Source of the DNA: Chitinophagaceae bacterium
Lineage (GTDB): Bacteria > Bacteroidota > Bacteroidia > Chitinophagales > Chitinophagaceae
Length of the DNA stretch: 64,000 nt
Reading direction: 5' to 3'
Assembly (NCBI GenBank): GCA_024103425.1
Contig: JAGFIS010000029.1
Location: forward strand, 186,001-250,000
A program made the translations under genes and the position numbers. The notes under the pieces are model-generated. The model saw only the letters and a program-made list of their open reading frames with translations. It was not told where the DNA came from and did not search any database. Of the stretch, positions 43,258 through 53,052 are shown piece after piece; position 1 is the first letter of the stretch; each line of letters begins with the position of its first letter.

Positions 43258-46200
43258 ATGAATTTGTTTACTAACCGTTTTGGATGCTCACCAGAAGTGC
43301 GAGCCCAAAGAAGAGAATTAACTAAACATTTTTTAGTCATGAAGCTCACCGTTATTCTCACATTGTTCGCTTGTTTGCAGGTAAGTGCAAACGGGTACTC
43401 ACAGAAAGTAACACTACAGGTGAAAGACGCTCCCTTAGAAAACATTTTTATGAGCATTAAAGCTCAGACCGGTTACGGTTTTTTCTTCGATCAGGAATTG
43501 ATGAAGCAGTCTTCTCCTGTAACGGTAGACATTAAAAATGCTGAACTCGAAACGGTCCTGAACATCTGCTTCCAGAATCAGCCACTCATGTACAGCATTG
43601 TCGGGCAGACTATCGTAGTTAAGGAAAAACCAAAAACACTCCTGAGCGATCTGGATCCCAATGCCGTGGTTGCAGAAACTCAGTTTCAGGAAGTAACCGG
43701 AAGGGTTACAGACGAAAGCGGCCGCCCGCTGGAAGGCGTTTCTGTTTTGGTAAGGGGTACAAGAACCGGTACTTCTACAGACCAAAATGGTCATTATAAA
43801 CTAAATATTGACGACCCACAGAATGCGGTACTCGACTTCAGCATGGTTGGCTTTGAGGCTGCTTCTGTTGCAGTTCGCGGAAGAACAACAGTTAATGTCT
43901 TCCTGAGACAAAAGGTTTCGACAGAGCAGGAGGTAGTAATAACAGGTTATTACCAGTTGCCCAGAGAACGGGTGACAGGTTCTTTCTCAAGAATTGATGA
44001 GCAGCAATTGGAGAGTATTACCAGTATGAGCTTAAAGGACAAATTAGAAGGACTTGTTCCCGGGTTGTTATTTGACCCCACCTATAACAATGATCAGGAT
44101 CCGTCAACCGAAAGAAGCACGGGTATCACCATCCGCGGAGCAGGTACTCTTGGCGACAGGTCTCCGTTGATTGTTGTTGATGGATTCCCTGTAATTTCAT
44201 CCGATGGAGTTGATCCGTGGTCAACTATCAATCCCAACGATGTAGCTAACATCACTGTATTGAAAGATGCCGCGGCTGCATCTATCTGGGGCGCACAAGC
44301 TGCAAACGGCGTGATTGTGATTACTACCAAAAGCGGAAGCATGCAATCAGGTTCTTCCGTTGGTGTTAATATAGAATTTTTGACCAGACCCAAGCCGGAT
44401 CTTTATCAGATTCCGTTTGCTACCAGCCAGGAGGCGATTGATATTTACAAACACCTATTCTTCGAAACTGCTTTCTTCAACTCACTCACCAGTGCATACA
44501 GTATGAGTCGCTATGACTTCCCCCCCGTTATTGACGCATTGGTAAAAAGGAAAGCAGGACTCATGAATGATCAGGAACTGAAAGAAAAATTAGATCAACT
44601 CGCACAAATCGATGTACGCGACGAATTCAGCGATCTCTTTCTCAGGAGAGATAGTTATCAGAAAGCTACCATCTCATTTAACAACAGGACAAAGGACAAT
44701 AATCTGAGGGCTTCGCTGATGACAATGCACAACAACAACTACAACAAGCGAAACGGCTCAAGCCAGGTAATCGGAAATATCAATAACACATTCTCACCTA
44801 CAAAGTGGATCTCACTCCAGTTCGGATTGAATATGTCGCTCCAAAACAGCGAACTGAACGGCGCCGATATCAGAGATCTTCAATACATTCCTCAGAATTC
44901 CAGAATACTCGACGACGACGGCAATTACCTGCCGATGATAAAAAACAATATTGATTTTTATTATACCGTACCAACACGAAAAAGAAGAGCTTTAGTATCA
45001 CAATACGACCTGCCTTACGACTGGGATTGGAATCTGAAACGCGAGGTTGATAATATGGATATTACACAGAAGACCAGGGATATCAGGGCCAATGGTGTGA
45101 TCTCCTTTAAACCGGTGTCATGGGCAAACATTGATCTCTCTTATCAGTACCAGACCAATAACAGCCTTTACAGTAATTACATGAACGAAGAAACCTGGTA
45201 TGTGCGCAACAATGTATTAAACTACTATCGCACTGCTACTGGACAGTTCCCCATTCCTACCGGGGGTATGCTTTACGAACGCAAGAGTGATTTTGTTTCG
45301 CAAAGCGGCAGATTACAGGGTACCATCAATAAAACTTTAGGCGAACACAGCATCAAAGCTCTCGGTGGTATTGAAATGAGAAGCGACAACCGCGAAAGTA
45401 TTCCCTATGGATATTATGGTTATAATCCGCAATCTCTAACTCAAATTACCTCAATAGACTTTAATAATCGGCCTGCCGGAGCGCCATTATCGACCGGATT
45501 GGGTGTATTGCAACCGATTGCCCCCATCCCGACTTTGAGGGCTACCAGCATCAGAATAACCGGAAGAAACGACAGATTCCTTTCATACTACGGAAACGCA
45601 GGCTACACCTATAAAGGCAAATACGATGTAACCGGAAGTATCAGAATGGATAAGACTAACCTCTATGGACGTTCTGCCTCTTACAGAGAACTGCCTCAGT
45701 GGTCGGCAGGTGTAGGTTATACTTTGTCTAATGAATCATTCTTCCACATCAAGGCAATCAGCTACCTGAAGATTCGTGCCGCTTACGGATGGAATGGTCA
45801 TATCGATAAAAATGCCAGCCCTTACATAACAGCAATTCCATGGATAGACCCTATCAACCAGTCTCCATATGCTGCCGTTCTGGATGCTCCTAACCCGGGA
45901 CTGACCTGGGAGAAAACCAAAAATATCAACCTTGGTATAGACTTCGCTTTGTTCGACAACCGATTGAGAGGTACAGTAGAAGTGTACAGAAAGAATTCCA
46001 CAAATGTACTTGCCGACTTTGAAGTAAACCCGACCTACGGTTTCTATTACGACGGAGCCACACTTAACCAGGGTGATATCGAAAACAGAGGAACAGAAAT
46101 TGAATTACAGGGCATCATTATTAACAGTAAGAAAGTAAAATGGAGATCACTCCTGAACTATTCTCACAACAAAAACAAAGTAGTCAATATCGAAGTGGCG

Positions 46201-46956
46201 GCCTTTAACATTGCGGCAAGAGCAAACCTGTCTCAGTTCTACCCTGTGCCCGGCCAACCGATAGATTACATTGCCGTTGTTGATTTTGCAGGATATGATG
46301 ATCAGGGGTTATTTCAGGCGATGTATCACGGCAAACCCGAAAACATCCTGAACATCCCTTATGTAGGTGCTGATCTTGATGATTTGTTCATCTTCGCTGG
46401 GCAAAGATCGCCTAAACACTTTGGCTCATGGATTAATAATATCTCTTTCGCCAACTTCGAACTGTCTGCCCGAATGCTTTACAGCTTCGGTCATAAAGTT
46501 TTGGGCGATGCTCCTCCAAGAAATACTTTGTATTACATCCAGCTGCCATCCAGCTTCTTCACCTTTTTACCGGGATTAATGGTCGACAGGTGGAAGTCTC
46601 CGGCTGATAATGCAACTGCTGCGATGTACGGAATTGACACGAGGGTAACCAACTATACTGCTACAATTACGAGTGATATTCTCTCGGAGTACAACACAAG
46701 AAACCTTCTGAATGCCGGCCATATCAGACTGCAAAGCATCAGCCTTACTTACAGAGTGCCGCACAAGGTGCTGGGTAAGACTATGAAGAGCGCGAGCGTA
46801 ATGCTGCAGGCAAGAAATCTGGGCCCCATCTACAGAGTTAACAAACAGGGAGTAGATCCGATGTTCCCTAAGTACAGTGGTTCTCTCTACGCAGCCTACT
46901 TTAATACAATCAGGTCAAGACCCGATTATTCAATAACCTTTAAAGTAGATCTGTAA
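43258..46956 (+). CDS. SusC/RagA-family TonB-dependent receptor with STN signalling domain
   Basis: 1232 residues. The signal peptide (MKLTVILTLFACLQVSANGYSQ) begins at residue 28 after an extended n-region. Next come a secretin/TonB N-terminal domain (VTLQVKDAPLENIFMSIKAQTGYGFFF, about 50-115), a carboxypeptidase-like beta sandwich (VTGRVTDESGRPLEGVSVLVRG), the plug (GTLGDRSPLIVVDGFPV; NITVLKDAAAASIWGAQAANGVIVITTK) and a 22-strand barrel. The STN domain fits signalling through the adjacent FecR. It would import a ligand bound by the SusD partner. The ligand cannot be read, and no glycoside hydrolase is present. Confidence 0.96.
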   Translation: MNLFTNRFGCSPEVRAQRRELTKHFLVMKLTVILTLFACLQVSANGYSQKVTLQVKDAPLENIFMSIKAQTGYGFFFDQELMKQSSPVTVDIKNAELETVLNICFQNQPLMYSIVGQTIVVKEKPKTLLSDLDPNAVVAETQFQEVTGRVTDESGRPLEGVSVLVRGTRTGTSTDQNGHYKLNIDDPQNAVLDFSMVGFEAASVAVRGRTTVNVFLRQKVSTEQEVVITGYYQLPRERVTGSFSRIDEQQLESITSMSLKDKLEGLVPGLLFDPTYNNDQDPSTERSTGITIRGAGTLGDRSPLIVVDGFPVISSDGVDPWSTINPNDVANITVLKDAAAASIWGAQAANGVIVITTKSGSMQSGSSVGVNIEFLTRPKPDLYQIPFATSQEAIDIYKHLFFETAFFNSLTSAYSMSRYDFPPVIDALVKRKAGLMNDQELKEKLDQLAQIDVRDEFSDLFLRRDSYQKATISFNNRTKDNNLRASLMTMHNNNYNKRNGSSQVIGNINNTFSPTKWISLQFGLNMSLQNSELNGADIRDLQYIPQNSRILDDDGNYLPMIKNNIDFYYTVPTRKRRALVSQYDLPYDWDWNLKREVDNMDITQKTRDIRANGVISFKPVSWANIDLSYQYQTNNSLYSNYMNEETWYVRNNVLNYYRTATGQFPIPTGGMLYERKSDFVSQSGRLQGTINKTLGEHSIKALGGIEMRSDNRESIPYGYYGYNPQSLTQITSIDFNNRPAGAPLSTGLGVLQPIAPIPTLRATSIRITGRNDRFLSYYGNAGYTYKGKYDVTGSIRMDKTNLYGRSASYRELPQWSAGVGYTLSNESFFHIKAISYLKIRAAYGWNGHIDKNASPYITAIPWIDPINQSPYAAVLDAPNPGLTWEKTKNINLGIDFALFDNRLRGTVEVYRKNSTNVLADFEVNPTYGFYYDGATLNQGDIENRGTEIELQGIIINSKKVKWRSLLNYSHNKNKVVNIEVAAFNIAARANLSQFYPVPGQPIDYIAVVDFAGYDDQGLFQAMYHGKPENILNIPYVGADLDDLFIFAGQRSPKHFGSWINNISFANFELSARMLYSFGHKVLGDAPPRNTLYYIQLPSSFFTFLPGLMVDRWKSPADNATAAMYGIDTRVTNYTATITSDILSEYNTRNLLNAGHIRLQSISLTYRVPHKVLGKTMKSASVMLQARNLGPIYRVNKQGVDPMFPKYSGSLYAAYFNTIRSRPDYSITFKVDL

Positions 46957-46986
46957 ACCAAGTTTTAATTCATTAATTCTATAGAT

Positions 46987-48441
46987 ATGAAAAAGATACT
47001 TTTTATACTGATTGCAATAGCAGTTTCTGCGAGTTCCTGCGAAAAGAAATTTCTCGATACGCTTCCAAAAGGACTCGTAATTGCCCAAACAACCAACGAC
47101 TTTCGTGCACTGCTCGATAATGCAGATACAAGATATACCTACAACCTTTCACAGATGTCGGGCTATGTGGATGTGGTATCCGACGATTCTCAAATGGATT
47201 CCGCATGGTACGACTGGGATCGCAACAGGCTCCACGCCAAAAATCTCTACGCTTTTGAAAAAGATGTTTGGCTGCCTGATGGTGCTGCAGACGATGATGT
47301 ATGGAAGCAGAACTATTATCTGAATACGTTAACAAGCAATATTCTCGAAGAAATTCATATTGCTACAGATAATCCCAAACTTCAAAAGCAGTTAATTGCC
47401 GAAGCAAAAGTGCACAGAGCATTCGCTTATCTCACGTTAGTGAATATTTATGCAAAACACTACAACAGCAGTACCGCAGCCACCGATCTAGGTGTACCCA
47501 TCGTAAAGAATCCGGTGTCGCTACCCAAACTCTACAGAAAACCGGTACAGGAAGTGTACGACTTCATACTCTCTGAACTGGAAAGTGCAGTAGCCGACCT
47601 TCCGGATAAAGTTGACAAACTGTATTCTCATCGACCGACTAAAGCTTCGACATACGCCATCCTGGCCCGTACTTATCTCTATATGGGTAATTACGAAAAA
47701 GCTTTAGAGAATGCAAATAAGAGCCTTGCCATCCAAAACTTCCTGTACGATTATAACGAGATCTATACCGGTACTCCTAGGCCGGACGGCGTAGTCAAAC
47801 TGTCGCGCACCACTGACGATGAGATGCTGCTGCATAAGACTTCGGTAAAAAGTGCAAGAGTAACCGATTACTACATGCTCGACTCTACATCATTTGATAA
47901 CCTCTACAGCGGCTTCCAGGTGATAGACGAAGACTCCACCGTAAACTTTGATCTGAGAAGGCTGTTGTGGTTCCAGGGGATCAACCTTAAAGGAAAGATG
48001 ACTGCCGAGAGAGCCAAGTACGTCTTCCCAAGGAATCGTTATGGCCTGGATAACGCGGCAGTAGATTACATCCCGATCTCAACCCCTGAAATGTACCTCA
48101 CCAGAGCCGAATGTAACGCACGCTTAGGTAACCTGCAACTGGCAATGGACGATGTGAACAAAATCAGGATGAACAGGTATAAAACAGGTACTTACACTCC
48201 TATGAGCCCAACCAATCAAAGTGCAGTACTTAGCGAGGTGCTGCTCGAAAGAAGAAGAGAGCTGTATGGTAAAGAGCTGAGATTATTTGATATTAAAAGG
48301 CTTGGTTTAGGGGTAACCCACCTGATGCCGGGCACAAATAACCCAGGGTTCAGTGTACCTGCAAATGATCCAAAACTCGTTTGGCCTATTTTCTATCACA
48401 ACATCGAACTCAACCCTGAAATAGAACAAAACCCAAGATAA
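46987..48441 (+). CDS. SusD/RagB-family outer-membrane lipoprotein
   Basis: 484 residues with a lipoprotein signal (MKKILFILIAIAVSASSC). TPR-like helices (AEAKVHRAFAYLTLVNIYAKHY; ASTYAILARTYLYMGNYEKALENANKSL) and the C-terminal SusD core (EMYLTRAECNARLGNLQLAMDDVNKIRMNRYKT; LLERRRELYGKELRLFDIKRLG) define the family. It forms the lid on the SusC channel. It lies 30 bases after susC and is followed by an attenuating terminator. Confidence 0.95.
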   Translation: MKKILFILIAIAVSASSCEKKFLDTLPKGLVIAQTTNDFRALLDNADTRYTYNLSQMSGYVDVVSDDSQMDSAWYDWDRNRLHAKNLYAFEKDVWLPDGAADDDVWKQNYYLNTLTSNILEEIHIATDNPKLQKQLIAEAKVHRAFAYLTLVNIYAKHYNSSTAATDLGVPIVKNPVSLPKLYRKPVQEVYDFILSELESAVADLPDKVDKLYSHRPTKASTYAILARTYLYMGNYEKALENANKSLAIQNFLYDYNEIYTGTPRPDGVVKLSRTTDDEMLLHKTSVKSARVTDYYMLDSTSFDNLYSGFQVIDEDSTVNFDLRRLLWFQGINLKGKMTAERAKYVFPRNRYGLDNAAVDYIPISTPEMYLTRAECNARLGNLQLAMDDVNKIRMNRYKTGTYTPMSPTNQSAVLSEVLLERRRELYGKELRLFDIKRLGLGVTHLMPGTNNPGFSVPANDPKLVWPIFYHNIELNPEIEQNPR

Positions 48442-48446
48442 AAAAG

Positions 48447-48487
48447 AAGCTATAGGATCTTTTTTCCTGTGGTCCTGTAGCTTTTAA
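48447..48487 (+). terminator. Intra-operon terminator after susD
   Basis: AAGCTATAGGA (48447-48457) pairs with 48473-48483 (11 pairs, one G-T), followed by TTTT. Partial read-through would lower expression of the two downstream genes relative to susCD. Confidence 0.65.
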
Positions 48488-48499
48488 ATAACATAACCA

Positions 48500-49966
48500 A
48501 TGAAATTAAAAAGAAACGCTTCCTTAGCTGCAATACTCCTTTCGGGGATTATCCTGCTGGCAGGATGTACCGCAACAAAAAATAAGGGAATTGTCAATAA
48601 CACAATCCTCACAGGCCATATTGACGGCGTAAAAGATCCATATTTCCAATTCAACTACGATCTTTATTCACTTCTAGAGGCCAGCAAAAAAGAAAATATT
48701 GATATCGACGAAGAGGGCAATTTCAGGATTGATCTGTCGCTGAAATCTCCGCTGAAAGGGAATCTGTATTTCGGCAGAGATATCATTCGCGGGCTTGGTC
48801 ATAACAAGAATATCTACATCTACCTGGAGCCCGGGGATAGTGTACACGTTACTGCCAATGTCGATTTCTTTCAGGACACTGCCATCATAGAAAAAACACT
48901 CGGTTTCTCAGGAAAGGGTGCTGTTAATAATCGCTTTGTAAACGACGCAGATTTTGCATTTAATTCTTACCCGCAGTTAAGAGACAACAACTATGGGTTT
49001 ATCCTAACACTCTCTCCCGATGAATACAAGAGAAATGCCGACAGCATCAGAGATGAACAGATCCGGTATGTCAGCAAGTATTACGATACTGCTCACATTT
49101 CGCCAAGGCTGAAAGAAATTTTCATTGAAGAATCCGAGAATCTGGCTTCAGCGAGAAAGATTAACTATCCTTCAGGTAAGAAGAGTTTCAGCCAGGGGAA
49201 AGAAGTTGACCTGCCTGCAGATTATTACAACTTCATGGATAATATCCATATCAAATCAGATCTCGAAAATGCCGGCGTACCTTATTTAAGGTTTACTCAT
49301 TTCTATTTGACCAATAAATACAAACTGGCACAGAAGAATGGCTTTACGGGGGATTATATTTCTTTCTTAGACAATCAGCTTCCAAAAAGGGCCAGATATG
49401 TCTATATGGCTTATTCGTTAAGACAGGACTTCAGGCCGGAAATATTCAACCAGTTCGGTAAAGGATCTCCTTTCAAGGATATTAAGAAGATTGTACAGGA
49501 ACGCTATGGTTATCTCGCCGATATGCTGCCCGGCAAACCTGCAGTACAAGTAGTGTTTGAGGATATCAACAAAGAAAAAATCAAATCAGGACCGTACTTC
49601 GAAGGGAAATATGTTTATATAGACTTCTGGGCTACCTGGTGCAAACCGTGTATTGCCGAAATACCTGATTTAGTAAAACTGGAGAAAGAATATGAGGGTA
49701 AGAATATTGAATTTGTCAGTGTGTCTTTTGACGATGGCAGGCCCGAGTGGGAGGAGTATCTCGAAAAAGAAAAGTTGACCGGAACCCAGTTTTGGATGGA
49801 TGCCAAAAACAAGGCTCTCTACAAACGCCAATTTAATATTCAGTTGATTCCGCGCTTCATTCTTCTCGACACCGAAGGAAAGATAGTAAATGCGGATGCC
49901 CCGCGGCCTTCCAGTGGTAAACAAATAAGAAATCTTCTGGACCAAACATTAAGCAAGGGAAGTTAG
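48500..49966 (+). CDS. TlpA/ResA-like thioredoxin-domain lipoprotein
   Basis: 488 residues. The lipoprotein signal (AILLSGIILLAGC) is followed by a DUF4369-like beta domain (about 35-130), a helical middle region, and a C-terminal TlpA-type thioredoxin domain with the redox motif WCKPC (about 379-383), FWATW before it, and a cis-Pro region (LIPRFILLD). Such redoxins often accompany SusCD pairs in this phylum; the role may be to reduce disulfides in imported peptides or in partner proteins, which is inferred. Confidence 0.9.
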   Translation: MKLKRNASLAAILLSGIILLAGCTATKNKGIVNNTILTGHIDGVKDPYFQFNYDLYSLLEASKKENIDIDEEGNFRIDLSLKSPLKGNLYFGRDIIRGLGHNKNIYIYLEPGDSVHVTANVDFFQDTAIIEKTLGFSGKGAVNNRFVNDADFAFNSYPQLRDNNYGFILTLSPDEYKRNADSIRDEQIRYVSKYYDTAHISPRLKEIFIEESENLASARKINYPSGKKSFSQGKEVDLPADYYNFMDNIHIKSDLENAGVPYLRFTHFYLTNKYKLAQKNGFTGDYISFLDNQLPKRARYVYMAYSLRQDFRPEIFNQFGKGSPFKDIKKIVQERYGYLADMLPGKPAVQVVFEDINKEKIKSGPYFEGKYVYIDFWATWCKPCIAEIPDLVKLEKEYEGKNIEFVSVSFDDGRPEWEEYLEKEKLTGTQFWMDAKNKALYKRQFNIQLIPRFILLDTEGKIVNADAPRPSSGKQIRNLLDQTLSKGS

Positions 49967-49972
49967 AAACGC

Positions 49973-51061
49973 ATGAAGAATATGATACTAATATGGATGT
50001 TGGGACTATTCAGTACTACTTTAGCCGGGCAAACTAAAGTGGAAAATGAATCCTACTTCAAGAAGTTTCTGAATTCGTCTAAAGAGAAAAGTCTGATTAT
50101 TTTGGGCGAGAATCATGCATCCAAAGCCAGTTCGACGCTCTATCCGTTTTTTGTTGAGCAATTGAATAAGCAAACAGGGCTAACCTCGCTCCTGGTGGAA
50201 TTCGGACCTGCAGAGGCCTATTTCTACAACAAATTCCTGGAGACAGGAAATGAAAAACATCTGAACTACACGCTCTACGCCGGTGCTATCCGCGAATGGA
50301 GAGAGGCATGGAAAGAACTCTACGAATACAATAAAACATTGGCCAAGCCTCTTAAGGTTATAGGGATTGATTTCGACCGTACCCGTACAATGGCCTACGC
50401 TATCTACAGTATCTTTCTGAATTATAAGGACAGGCCTGCATTTATAGAAACCCTGATGAAAGAAATCAGCAGCCCTGATTTTTACAACAGCTATACCATC
50501 GGTTATCCTAATGCAAAAGACATCGCATGGGCCAATAAGACCAAAGATTTGCTCCGTAACAATATCGATGCTCTGAAGGATCTCCTTTCAGAAAAAGATA
50601 TGCACGTAATGTCTGAAATCCTTAAGAATAAAGCCGTGAACTATGCTGAAGGCAGAGAAGAAGCTATTGCTGAGAACACAAAGAGAATTATCCTAGAGTC
50701 GGATGACACAGATTTCTTCCTGCTGGTTGGCAGAAACCACGCCTATATTAAAGATCTGTTTACAGATAATATCCGTCTGGCACAGGCATTGAAGGAAGAT
50801 GCGCATATAAAAGTACTCACCGGAGTTATTCTTTATGAAAACTCTGATTTCAGTGCCAACAAAGACAAACCGCTATTGCTGTTTGAGATCAGCAAAAAAG
50901 ATCCCTGGAAAGAGTACTACACTGAATTGAGTAAAAAAGCAAAAGGCGAGTTTACTATAGTACCGTTCAGGAAAAAACTGTCGCCGCTGACGGAGTATTT
51001 AGATTATGTGCTTATTGCCAGAGATCAGGTGCGCTTCACATTATTAAATCCTAAATCATAA
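49973..51061 (+). CDS. Secreted EreA/TIKI/TraB-superfamily-like protein
   Basis: 362 residues with a signal peptide (MKNMILIWMLGLFSTTLAGQ). The motif LIILGENHASKASSTLY (about 41-57), an acidic strand LLVEFGPAEAYFY (about 76), GIDFDR (about 130) and a late LVGRNHAYIKDLF (about 254) give the GExxH, E and H pattern of the erythromycin-esterase/TIKI/ChaN fold. Relatives include metalloproteases and esterases; the activity here is unknown. It starts 6 bases after the thioredoxin gene and is the last gene of the SusCD island. Confidence 0.75.
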   Translation: MKNMILIWMLGLFSTTLAGQTKVENESYFKKFLNSSKEKSLIILGENHASKASSTLYPFFVEQLNKQTGLTSLLVEFGPAEAYFYNKFLETGNEKHLNYTLYAGAIREWREAWKELYEYNKTLAKPLKVIGIDFDRTRTMAYAIYSIFLNYKDRPAFIETLMKEISSPDFYNSYTIGYPNAKDIAWANKTKDLLRNNIDALKDLLSEKDMHVMSEILKNKAVNYAEGREEAIAENTKRIILESDDTDFFLLVGRNHAYIKDLFTDNIRLAQALKEDAHIKVLTGVILYENSDFSANKDKPLLLFEISKKDPWKEYYTELSKKAKGEFTIVPFRKKLSPLTEYLDYVLIARDQVRFTLLNPKS

Positions 51062-51119
51062 TCAAATCATGATAAACTCTTAAACATTTCTCATGTTTAA
51101 TTTTCGGCTTGAATTACAA

Positions 51120-51150
51120 AGTGGGGCTGTTTTTACAGCCCCACTCTATT
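51120..51150. terminator. Bidirectional terminator between convergent transcripts
   Basis: AGTGGGGCTGT (51120-51130) and ACAGCCCCACT (51135-51145) form an 11-pair stem with a TTTT loop, followed by CTATTTT on the plus strand. It lies between the SusCD island and the acyl-CoA ligase. Confidence 0.75.
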
Positions 51151-51206
51151 TTCATCAACCCTATAAAGAATAAATGTGAACTCTATTTGATAACCGAAAG
51201 AGATGA

Positions 51207-52865
51207 CTAGATTTCTTTAGCCTCCAGCTTTTTCCTGATCAGTTTTTTATCGATCTTCCCGACACTAGTCTTCGGGATTTCTGCTATGACTTTAATCTCG
51301 TCCGGAACAGCCCACTTGCTCAGATGACCTGAATTTACAAAGTGCTCTAAATGCTTTTTCAGATCATCAGCTGTTACCTGAGCCCCGTCAGCTAAGACTA
51401 CCAGGGCCAGCGGGCGCTCATCCCATTTGGGATCAGGAACACCAACCACTGCTGATTCCTTAACCCCGGTATAAGCAGAAATAATACTTTCTAAAGCCAA
51501 AGATGAAATCCACTCTCCGCCCGATTTAATAACATCCTTCTTTCGATCTACAATCACTACCGTTCCGTTAGGCTCTACATAGGCCATATCACCGGTGTGC
51601 ATATAACCACCCTTCCACAGTTCTTCGCTGCGTTCTTCCTCTTTATAATAAGTCTGCGTAAGCCACGGAGCGCGGACAACAATTTCACCAATCGACTTAC
51701 CATCAAAAGGCAGGAAATTTCCGTCATCATCAGCGATCTTCAGATCGACGAAAAGCACCGGTCTTCCGGTCTTGATGCGCTCTTCCACCTGCTGGTCAAT
51801 CGTCATTCCTTCTCTGGCTGCCGTCGACAGATAAGGAAGTGTCAGGACAGGGCAGGTCTCCGACATTCCATAACCCGCTATAATATCGATGCCCATCTCC
51901 ATTGCGCCTTTTGCCAGGCCTTTGGGCAGTGCAGATCCGCCGATAATGACTCTGAAGAAAGAAACATCCAGCTGTCTCACTTTCGGGTTGTTCACCAACA
52001 TTCCCAGGATTGTCGGCACACAGTGCGAGAAAGTGACCCTGTGTCCCAGAATCAGCTTCATCAACATCTCGGGTTCGTACGGCCCGGGATACACCTGTTT
52101 CATCCCCAGCATAGTAGCCAGGTAAGGCATCCCCCATGCATGTACGTGGAACATCGGAGTCAGCGGCATGTACACGTCTGTTGATTTCACCCTTACCGGT
52201 GAATCAATAGCACTCACCGCTGTTGCCAGGCCTATCGTATGCAGGAACAACTGTCGATGCGAGAAGCAAACTCCTTTGGGCAATCCGGTGGTACCTGTAG
52301 TGTAGAACAGGGTTGCCATGGTATTCTCATCAAAATCAGGAAAATCGTATTCGTCAGATTCTTTGGAAATCAGGTCTTCATACTCACCAAAGAGATAATC
52401 AGCATTTTCGGGCATGGCCTCATCGTCCTTAAGCAGCACATACTTCTCAACAGTCTGCAGAGCAGGCCTCAGCGCTGTTACAAGGGGAACAAATGTTTTG
52501 TGAAAAAACAAAACCTTGTCTTCTGCGTGGTTCATAGTGTAGCCCGCCTGTTCAGGCGACAGACGATAATTGATGGTATGCATTACGGCTCCAATCATCG
52601 GTACTGCGAAATAGAGCTCCAGGTAGCGGTGGCTGTCGAACTCAATGATGCCGATTACATCACCTTCTTTCACCCCCATCGACTTCAGTGCATTGGCCAG
52701 CTTACAAATTCTTTTATTGAGATCGCGATAATTCATCTGAACCAGATCGCGGTAATGAATCGCTCTGTCCGGTTCGTATTTCAGCGACTGTTCGAGAATT
52801 GATTTAATGAGCATTGGCGGATCGTAAGCAGATCTAGTAGGCTTTATTAGTCGTGATGTAACCAT
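51207..52865 (-). CDS. Long-chain fatty-acid:CoA ligase-like AMP-binding enzyme
   Basis: A 552-residue member of the ANL superfamily. The P-loop-like motif is YTTGTTGLPKGV (about 195-206), with AGYGMSET (about 320), the TGD motif in MHTGDMAYVEPNGTVVIVDRKKDVIKSGGEWIS (about 430-460) and the C-terminal Lys in KTSVGKIDKKLIRKK. It activates a carboxylic acid as acyl-AMP and then acyl-CoA. The length and the VDRKKD/KSGGEW pattern fit medium- to long-chain ligases. It probably supports the beta-oxidation enzymes in the window. Confidence 0.94.
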   Translation of the reverse strand: MVTSRLIKPTRSAYDPPMLIKSILEQSLKYEPDRAIHYRDLVQMNYRDLNKRICKLANALKSMGVKEGDVIGIIEFDSHRYLELYFAVPMIGAVMHTINYRLSPEQAGYTMNHAEDKVLFFHKTFVPLVTALRPALQTVEKYVLLKDDEAMPENADYLFGEYEDLISKESDEYDFPDFDENTMATLFYTTGTTGLPKGVCFSHRQLFLHTIGLATAVSAIDSPVRVKSTDVYMPLTPMFHVHAWGMPYLATMLGMKQVYPGPYEPEMLMKLILGHRVTFSHCVPTILGMLVNNPKVRQLDVSFFRVIIGGSALPKGLAKGAMEMGIDIIAGYGMSETCPVLTLPYLSTAAREGMTIDQQVEERIKTGRPVLFVDLKIADDDGNFLPFDGKSIGEIVVRAPWLTQTYYKEEERSEELWKGGYMHTGDMAYVEPNGTVVIVDRKKDVIKSGGEWISSLALESIISAYTGVKESAVVGVPDPKWDERPLALVVLADGAQVTADDLKKHLEHFVNSGHLSKWAVPDEIKVIAEIPKTSVGKIDKKLIRKKLEAKEI

Positions 52866-52990
52866 TTCAACAAAGTTTTGAAATTAAAAAAATGCGTCTT
52901 AAAGATAATAAACTTCTGATGTCCGTCTCTTCGCTTTTTTTAGCAATTTCTTAGCCTCGTCCACAACCCGGAAGGAAACTGAATTTTCTA

Positions 52991-53027
52991 AGCAAAAAAA
53001 GTAACTCCGGCGAACTTTGCCGGAGTT
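52991..53027 (-). terminator. Rho-independent terminator of the subtilase gene
   Basis: AACTCCGGC (53003-53011) pairs with GCCGGAGTT (53019-53027), with a 7-base loop. On the minus strand the stem leads into a seven-T run. Confidence 0.85.
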
Positions 53028-53052
53028 GCTTTGCTATTAACTGTTCAGTCAA

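Noticed and set aside
40311..51061. A classical polysaccharide utilisation locus
   Set aside because: SusC and SusD are present, but no glycoside hydrolase, lyase, sulfatase or surface glycan-binding protein gene was found in or beside the island.
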